Positions 57,538-64,000 of a stretch of DNA of 64,000 nucleotides are shown in pieces. The notes beneath the pieces were generated by a model. The model was not told where the DNA came from and ran no database searches. It was given only the letters and a program-made list of their open reading frames with translations. The translations under genes were made by a program, and so were the position numbers. This DNA comes from Massospora cicadina (taxonomy: Eukaryota > Entomophthoromycota > Entomophthoromycetes > Entomophthorales > Entomophthoraceae), in assembly GCA_022478985.1 (NCBI GenBank), contig JAKSZP010008047.1, forward strand, positions 1 through 64,000, read 5' to 3'. Numbering within the stretch: the stretch's first letter is position 1; each line of letters starts with the position of its first letter.

Positions 57538-58780
57538 ATGTCATATAAGGAAGAAATGCGCAAGTTGTGGACCAAGATCACCACAGTGAATCTGAATGCC
57601 TTAACTCAGCGGACCATTGGGAGTTTGCAGCCTTGGAAGAGCGAGTCACCAAGGTGGAGAAAGGAGTAGAAAATGTAGCCAACTTTGGGAATGAGTTACT
57701 CGGCAAAGTAAACTCATTAAAGAAGAAAGAAGGAGACCTCATTTGAGAGGTCCTATTCCTGAAAACAGAGTGAGAAGTGGATCGCGTTCATTTGAGGAAG
57801 TTTGTTGCGGATATTGAGAAGTTGATGAAAGAAGTAGAGGACCTGAAAGCCCACAGATATGCATGTAAGCCCAATATGGCCAGTGATGCTGAAGATAGAA
57901 GTCCTCATATGATACTTGGGAAGTCAAATACCCTGAATAATATGCTGCCCGCCTTTAATGCTATTTTGGAGATGATGCCTGAAGTCACTCCACAAGTGAG
58001 CTGAGTAGCCAAACTGAGAGAATCATCTTGAAACGACTCAGAGGAATTTAGAGCAACACTGAAATTGCCAACATTTCATTGGGATAACGCCCCAGCGTTT
58101 TTCTGACTGTTTGACATGACAATGAATGGATATGGGAATTGTCAAAAGGCGTTGATATTCATGAACTGTTTGGACACAGACTGCCAGAACCTAGTGTTAC
58201 CCCACTTGGAGGGGGAAGCTGGTTGTATGCTGAGGCTAAAGTGGCCATAATGAAAGAGTTTGGTAGTCCAACCCGCATGTCAAAACGCAAGTAAAATTTA
58301 TGGGAATTAAATTCCATAAAGACAAGTCTCTTGCAAGCTTCGTGGATCAATTTTACCAGGAGTCACAGATCCTGGCTGGAGCAAAAGTGTTAGATGACTT
58401 TGATGCTAGAATTGCTTTGCAAGCGGCCCTTTGGCCCTGTCACAATTTGCATCAAATGATGTATTCCATATTCACAACTGAGATAACTACCTCACAAATG
58501 GTTTATAACCTGAAGATTTTGGGAGTGACATTCAATGCCCCCAATAGAAGCTTTAAGTCTAATCCAGTCCGAAATTCAAATCCCATGAAGGGAGGAGAAG
58601 GAGCAAAGAGGCTTTTAACCGAACTGTGCCAGGAAATAAGCCCAAAGATTTCAGATGGTCAAATAAGAAAGAGAAGGTCTGCTTTCAGTGTGGCGGGAAA
58701 GGACATTTTGCCGCACACTGCAAAAAACTGAAGGATCAAATTAACGTGGTCCAGGCTAAAGAGACAGCAGCCACCAAATA
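57538..58780 (+). pseudogene. E4 gag relic
   Basis: ATG at 57538 opens MSYKEEMRKLWTKI; a charged coiled-coil-like segment (RKFVADIEKLMKEVEDLKAH) follows near 57785-57850. The capsid-like core is seen as LPTFHWDNAPAFF near 58065-58105 and FHKDKSLASFVDQFYQESQI at 58312-58370. A perfect zinc knuckle CFQCGGKGHFAAHC lies at 58680-58721, in a different frame from the core. Gag packages the element RNA. Confidence 0.75.
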
Positions 58781-59238
58781 TTTGGGAAAAGGGCCCGCTG
58801 CCTAGACAAGGAACAGTCTAGAGTGGCGGAGAAACCTGTTCCTCCCGATATTATGAATGAAGAGATAGACATTAGCAATCTGTTCATAGACAATGAGCAG
58901 GATCAGCTATACCAAGTGGTCAACATGGATATAAATGCCATGACCAGAGCAGGGGCGAAGAAGATTGACCCCAAGATAATTCAGGAGGTTACCCATCCGT
59001 ACACCTGATAACTGTTGGAGAAGATTTGGACCGCCAAGAATCCTGATAAGTTAGCAGTCATTCAATTAGATGAGGCCAATCTGTTGATCCCCCTTGGTGC
59101 AATAAAGAAATCATTTCCTGAATTATAAGTGCAAATTATTTATCCCCTAGATTTGGCTAATAACGCCACAATTCACTCAGTAAATACTCTAACACAATAC
59201 TCCAAGTGTACATATATAGATATTCAGGTGAATTGAGT

Positions 59239-59650
59239 GAGGGTGAGGGCGATTGTTGACAGTGGAGTGCCCATTAATATTGTGTCAACCAAGCTGGCGA
59301 AAAGGATGAAGAGCTCCTCAGACTTGGAACACAAGAAAGAATATGGAACAGCTGGGCTGAACACCACTGTTTCCTGCGGAGCGTATAATGCGCTGCCATT
59401 ATGATTTGGGATGTTGGTGGTATCCGCGCCAGCAATAGTTTTGGCGAACCAAAACTATGATATCCTGATTGAAACTGAGTTTCTGCGGAAGTACGGAGTT
59501 AAATGTGACTTTGAGGCTAATATGTTGACCATCCTGGGTCAGACGTTACCATTGGTATACCATAAGGATGGTGAAGTTCCATTTAATTGGAGGAACAACT
59601 TCATTGATCTGATATACAGTGATGGCATTGTACCAATTCATACCAATTAG
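59239..59650 (+). pseudogene. E4 protease relic
   Basis: VRAIVDSGVPINIVSTKLAK contains the retropepsin DSG triad (59258-59266). Downstream, ANQNYDILIETEFLRKYGVK resembles the ..YDIILG..FL.. flap and C-terminal part. A TGA at 59402 and a second frame break it. The protease matures the gag-pol polyprotein. Confidence 0.7.
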
Positions 59651-59888
59651 TTGGTAGGAAGCGACGAGATATTCCAGAGGAAATCCTAGAAATATAGGAA
59701 TTCCCTTAAGAATCAAGAAGGAAAGGACCATACTGGCTGGATTGCAGATGATAGTTGACACAGGGTTGACTTTAGAGATTCTGGAGCTGTTGTATGGAGA
59801 AGTTGGAAGCCCTTGGAAGAAGTCCAGAATGGAGCCATGGGTGGCTCCTGGGATATTAATGCTGGGCCATGGAGAAATATGAGTTCTC

Positions 59889-60887
59889 TTGGAAAATTTA
59901 AGCGAAAAAACTGATGAAGATCAAAAGGAATCAAATCATTGCATTCATTCATTTAATTCTGATGCAGAATTGAGACAATTCCATGATTTTGGGTCTCTCA
60001 AGGAAATGGGATTACCAGCTGGGGCGGCCAAAAGCATCAACCTATTGGTTGATCAGGAGCAGCTCACAGATCTGCCAGAAGGACAGAAGGAGGAGGTGCT
60101 CAAATTATTCAAGAAATATAGGGAAGTGTTCACTCAGGACAACCACAATTTGAGATGCGCACAAGATGTAGTTCACAAGGTCAACACCGGGGAAAATCTA
60201 CCATTAAGGATGAGACTGATCTGAAGATTGAAAGCCACCAAAGTGGTAGTGGAAGATGAGTTCAGCAAACTAGAGAAGCATGGGCTTCTAGTTCTGTCGT
60301 CAAGTCCCTAGGCAAGTCCAATTTTGATTGTAAAGAAGAAGGATGGATCAAATTGGGTAGTGATTGACTATCAGAGGCTGAACAAAATTACAAAGAAGGA
60401 TTCATATCCCCTACCAAGGATTGATGATGCACTGGATCAATTAGGAGAAGCGAAGTATTTCTCTGCAATGGACCTAATCTCAGGATACTGGCAGATCGAC
60501 TTTCCAGAAGAAGACCAAGAAAAATGTGCGATTATTACTGCACAGGGGTTATACCAGCTGACGAGGATGCCCCAGGGTCTTTGCAATGCGCCCGCAACAT
60601 TCCAGAGGGCCATGGACACAATATTAAGTGACTTGAAGTTGTCATGCATCCTGGTATATCTGGATGATATCAATGTGTTCAGTAGAACGTTTACTGATCA
60701 CCTGCACCACTTAGAGGAAGTTTTTAAGAGACTGTCTGCGGCTAACCTGAAGAATAAGCCAAGGAAGTGCCACTTCTTCAAGAAAGAGCTGGAATACCTG
60801 GGATTTGTGATTAATGCAAATGGATTTCAGCCGCAACCTCAGAAGGTAACAGCTATAGAGCGCATGGCTGTGCCAAAAAGTGTCTGA
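59889..60887 (+). pseudogene. E4 reverse transcriptase
   Basis: The N-terminal region (LPEGQKEEVLKLFKKYREVF) is followed by PILIVKKKDGSNWVVIDYQR. FSAMDLISGYWQIDF carries the first catalytic Asp; LTRMPQGLCNAPATFQRAMD follows. The YLDD box is in CILVYLDDINVFSRT at about 60645-60685. The frame 60324-60887 is open for 187 codons. Just before it, a TAG replaces the Trp usual in SPWASPI. Confidence 0.85.
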
Positions 60888-61515
60888 GACATCCAAGTAT
60901 TCCTTGGGATGGTCAGATACTACAGAAGATTTATTCAGGGTTTTTCCCGAATAGCTGAGCCTTTGTTTCATTTATTAAAGGATTCAAAAAAAGGATTCAT
61001 ATGGAATGAAGAGGCCCAGGATTCCTTCAATGAGTTACACTGGTATCTAATAAGTTCGCCAATTTTGACATATCTGAATTTTGATTGAGAGTTTATCATT
61101 CAAACTGATGCTTTGTTGATGGCGATTAGCGCCATACTGAGCTAAGTAGATGAACTTGGGGATGAGCATCCAGTGGCATATGAGATCTAGACACTCTCAG
61201 CCGCTGAGAGGAACTACACCATGACTGAGCATGAATGTCTTGCGGTTATTTATGCATGTAAGCAGTTTCAGGTGTATGTCCACAGAATTCACTTTAAGGT
61301 GGTGACAGACCACTCTTCGCTGCATTAGCTGCACAATCTATGGGAACCAGAAGGATGACTGGCCCGATGGGCACTTAAGCTTCAGGCTTACAATTATGAG
61401 ATAGTCCACCAAGTGGGGGCTTCTCACCAGAACGCGGATGGCTTATCGCAGTTACCAATGGTCCAGTTGGTATTCCCACAGGTGGATGAGCTATTCCAGA
61501 GAATGGTTGAATGAA
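60888..61515 (+). pseudogene. E4 RNase H and connection
   Basis: The connection FLGMVRYYRRFIQGFSRIAE is at about 60902-60960. RNase H residues are in IIQTDALLMAISAIL (Asp), LSAAERNYTMTEHECLAV (Glu) and VVTDHSSLH (Asp), ending in ASHQNADGLSQLP. At least six in-frame stops occur, several where Trp or Arg is expected (LHW*L- and G*LARWA-type positions). Confidence 0.8.
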
Positions 61516-61559
61516 GAATTGAGGATGAGCCTCAAGAAATCCAAGGTGCACTTAGAAAA

Positions 61560-62712
61560 GTGATGGAAAACACCAGGACCATGGATGGACAAGTATTCAA
61601 GATGATCAATGGGAAGCAGCTATTATTCCCAAAACTGTCAGAAAGAGCAGCAATAGTACAGGCAGCTCACAAGGTTTTCAGGCACGGAGGCCTGAGAAAA
61701 ACAACTGACCATATTTGCCAGTATTATTACTGGGAATCAACTAACTACAATGTCGTGGATCATCTGGCTTGTTGCATGGAATGCCAGCTGCATAAACCAC
61801 ACAAGAATACAACTGGATACTGACTGGTCTGACCTGGATTTGCATGGCACATGGTGTCCATTGATGTGATGGGACCGCTGGCGATGAGTACAGGAGGAGT
61901 CAAGTACATCATAGTAGCCATCAACCATCTAATGAGATGGGTCAAATTAAAGGCCCTAATCAGAGTTGACGCTACCAGAACTGCAAGATTCATCCTGGAT
62001 CAAGTAGTATACTGGCATGGATGTCCGCAAGTCCTACTGAGTGACAATGGGACTAACTTCACATCTCATGTGATCCCAAGGCTAAATGAAATAATAGGGA
62101 TCTGAGGAGTCATGTCAATACCATACCGGCTGGAGATGAAAAGACTTGTAGAATGGGTCAATGGGATGCTGGCCACAACGCTGAGGAAGCTAGTTGCAGG
62201 AAGAACTTCCGCATGGGGAACATACCTGAGTTTGGTAACATTTGCCTACAACATTAGTCATCATACAGTGATGGGAAATACGCCCTTTGAATTACTATAT
62301 GGGAGGAAGGCTGCGTTGCTGCCAATATTATATTTGGTAGTAGTACCTACGTTGGGGATGAGTACAGAACAATACTTGAGCTGACTGATGAGTATCTTGA
62401 TTGATATGCAATTGCAAGCATTTGATATGACCTTGAAGAAAAGAAAACAAGTGAAATCAACGGATGACAAGAACTGACTGGCATTAGAAGAATATTGAAT
62501 AGGAGAAAGAGTCGCCTACTGTGATACACATGGTTTTGGACAAAGAAACAAATTGGATGTGTTGTGGTTGGGTCCATTCAAAGTTTCGCCAAGATGGCGA
62601 CCAATGCTTACTCCATCAAATATCTCTTAGATGGAAGAATAGTAAATCGAGTCCATGCTAAGTATTTAAAGCATTGGATCAAAGAAAAAATAAAAGAGTT
62701 CCCAAAGGACTG
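61560..62712 (+). pseudogene. E4 integrase
   Basis: The zinc domain has AAHKVFRHGGLRKTTDH then HLACCMECQ. The core has MVSIDVMGP (Asp), LLSDNGTNFTS (Asp) and a Glu in RLVEWVNGML; the spacing fits a DDE integrase. A GPF module (WLGPFKVSP) is near 62568-62592 and the end reads NRVHAKYLKHWIKEK. Three frames are used. The enzyme inserted the cDNA. Confidence 0.8.
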
Positions 62713-62877
62713 ATGAACCATTAAGTTTGTCATGTCCTGATGATTAGGTCAAGTCCAAAAAAGGACCTCTGAACCAATCTAGATGGTTAATTCCGAAAAA
62801 AGGACCTCTGAACCATAGAAAACTAGTAGGTTAAAGTGCCCAGGACCCAGTTTGGGGAAAAGATGGACCTCTGAACT
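62702..62877 (+). repeat. GGACCTCTGAACCA repeats after E4 integrase
   Basis: The unit AAAAAGGACCTCTGAACCA occurs at 62755-62776 and 62793-62815, and as variants at 62856-62876 and 62702-62720. It lies between the integrase stop and the expected 3' LTR. Role unknown. Confidence 0.7.
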
Positions 62878-62880
62878 GAG

Positions 62881-63374
62881 ACAAGGGCAAGTACCATAAA
62901 AAAAGAGAGAATAAATATAAAAAATCAATAAAAGATATTGGGGGAAAAAGCTGATATATTTTCTATAATTTTATTTTTATTGGTCATCCTCAGTATGGGG
63001 ATGATTCCGCCTATGTCACCTCTTGGGGGAGAGAGGATGAATCGTGGTAGAAAAAAACAGCCCATCAAAATTGATATGCAATCAGACACTTGTGAGGGCG
63101 AGATCTACACAAAACCACATTTGTTGAGCAGATGCTGAGCCCTGAGAAAACGCAACTAGGGGAAGGGAAATTGAAATATTGGAAGAAGCCAATTGTGAAA
63201 CCCTGGAGTGGGGATGAAAACAGCAATAGAGAAAGAGGCAATCAGTGAATAACCTTGAGTAATCCCAATAAGGCACCAGAGCTGGAAGATTTGTCTTGAG
63301 CGCCTGCCGACAGACTTCATCAAGGACACTGACATGTGAGCCAGCAGTGAAGAAGGAATACTCATGAGGGGTTG
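62881..63374. other. Region after E4 without a recognised LTR
   Basis: A purine-rich CTTGGGGGAGAGAGG at about 63023 could be a polypurine tract. The following sequence does not resemble the stretch before gag, so no 3' LTR is called. A minus-strand frame of 111 codons spans 63082-63417 but is not named. Confidence 0.35.
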
Positions 63375-64000
63375 TCAAATAATGCCTCCAATTAATGCCA
63401 TCAACAGAAGGTAGCAATGAGAAGCTTCAGAGAAGAGGTAGTTGTGCAGAGAGCGGATTGCATCCTGCAAATGACAACTATGGGCTTCACAGAAGCTAAA
63501 GCTGAATGACCAATGGAAGCCAGGCGAGGCTGGAAGCTTTGTTGACCAACTTTGAAGAACTTGGCCAGCAAAGCGAAGAGCATAAGTGGCTGTATCCCAC
63601 TCCAGAATGTTGTCCAGATCAGAAGGATTCAGTGCTAGTGTCAAAGCCTCAATGACTTGGGCCCAGAGTTCAGCATAGGGGAGCTCAAATTGTATGCTGT
63701 TCCCAATTGAAAGCTCAGAAATCAGTACAGCAGGTTTGTAGAATTGACAAAGTTGGAAGAGGAACTCAGGGAGCAAGTCTGACCCAGCCAAGAACGAACG
63801 ATCCAGAGCGATTGGCATGATCTCTGGATCATTGACAATGATGTTCAGATCATCAGCAAAAGGAGCCAAATCCAGGAGGGTTTTGAAGTCCAACTCAGAA
63901 ATTAACTGCAAAGGAAGAGTCAGCTGAGAGTTGTTTGAAATGATGGCCAGCCTGGTTTTGGAGGGATTGGTTACTGTTTCCAGTAATTTGATAGAAGGAC
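63375..64000 (-). CDS. Partial ORF of unknown function, open to the window edge
   Basis: A minus-strand frame stays open from the window end to a stop at 63375, about 208 codons, the longest uninterrupted non-transposon-like frame in this part. It contains NPSKTRLAIISNNSQLTLP, LISELDFKTLLDLAPFADD and LPEFLFQLCQFYKPAVLISE. It is Leu-rich, with no signal peptide or repeat visible. The FADD string resembles RT motif C, but no other RT motif is near, so this was not used. It may be the 3' end of a host gene, or of another element. The same frame resumes after the stop for about 70 codons. Confidence 0.4.
   Translation of the reverse strand, partial: PSIKLLETVTNPSKTRLAIISNNSQLTLPLQLISELDFKTLLDLAPFADDLNIIVNDPEIMPIALDRSFLAGSDLLPEFLFQLCQFYKPAVLISELSIGNSIQFELPYAELWAQVIEALTLALNPSDLDNILEWDTATYALRFAGQVLQSWSTKLPASPGFHWSFSFSFCEAHSCHLQDAIRSLHNYLFSEASHCYLLLMALIGGII

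Larger units (their letters stand above)
57492..62880 (+). mobile_element. Ty3/gypsy element E4, plus strand, different lineage
   Basis: The order gag (CCHC), protease, RT, RNase H, integrase with GPF module is complete. It differs from the chromovirus copies: the RT box is YLDD, there is no chromodomain, and the gag has a coiled-coil-like N-terminus. Stops often sit where Trp, Arg or Gln is expected, as if made by C-to-T/G-to-A transitions. Confidence 0.85.

Noticed and set aside
63840..63880. FADD in the edge ORF as an RT motif
   Set aside because: No RT motif A or B accompanies it and the surrounding residues do not fit RT; likely coincidence.
1..64000. CRISPR arrays, operons, defence systems or other prokaryotic features
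   Set aside because: No regularly spaced repeats with unique spacers and no gene clusters were found; the content is eukaryotic retroelements throughout.

Overview
This is a eukaryotic, transposon-saturated, AT-rich window. No intact host gene is visible. The likely source is a fungus: the Ty3/gypsy chromovirus has integrase and RT wording typical of filamentous fungi, perhaps a basidiomycete. That taxonomic guess is inference from protein style only. No operons, rRNA, functional tRNA, CRISPR array or bacterial signals were found. Almost every coding region is a retrotransposon relic broken by stops and frameshifts.

Layout: 1-690 holds an unclassified repeat fragment and a degenerate ~48-bp tandem array. 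690-7780 holds three pieces of one chromovirus family: a long minus-strand copy (690-5020), a plus-strand 3'-end piece (5180-6600) and a minus-strand 3'-end piece (7250-7783). 7784-21102 holds two full-length minus-strand LINEs end to end. LINE A carries a solo LTR; LINE B carries a 1.9-kb ORF1-only element in the opposite orientation. 21118-32060 is mostly noncoding sequence with a 494-bp direct repeat pair, weak RT-like traces, a gag relic and an LTR (X1). 32061-45738 is a nested stack: a minus-strand LTR element with both LTRs (Y1, Y2), Y2 split by LINE C, LINE C split by LINE D, then a second X-type LTR (X2) split by a tRNA-derived SINE. 47120-51700 is a plus-strand LINE lacking its 3' end (LINE E). 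51840-56500 is a minus-strand chromovirus with a recognisable chromodomain. 57000-62880 is a plus-strand Ty3/gypsy element of another lineage. The last 625 bp hold a minus-strand ORF that runs off the window.

The most notable result is a small LINE mobilisation network. Four LINEs, the ORF1-only element and the tRNA-derived SINE all end in the same 29-nt 3' hairpin. Its outer stem shows compensatory changes in the LINEs and the ORF1-only element (GGAAG/CTTCC, GGTAA/TTACC, GGTAC/GTACC). Target-site duplications support separate insertion events for LINE B, LINE D, the ORF1-only element and the SINE. This suggests that a full LINE supplies the EN/RT in trans to two kinds of non-autonomous partner.
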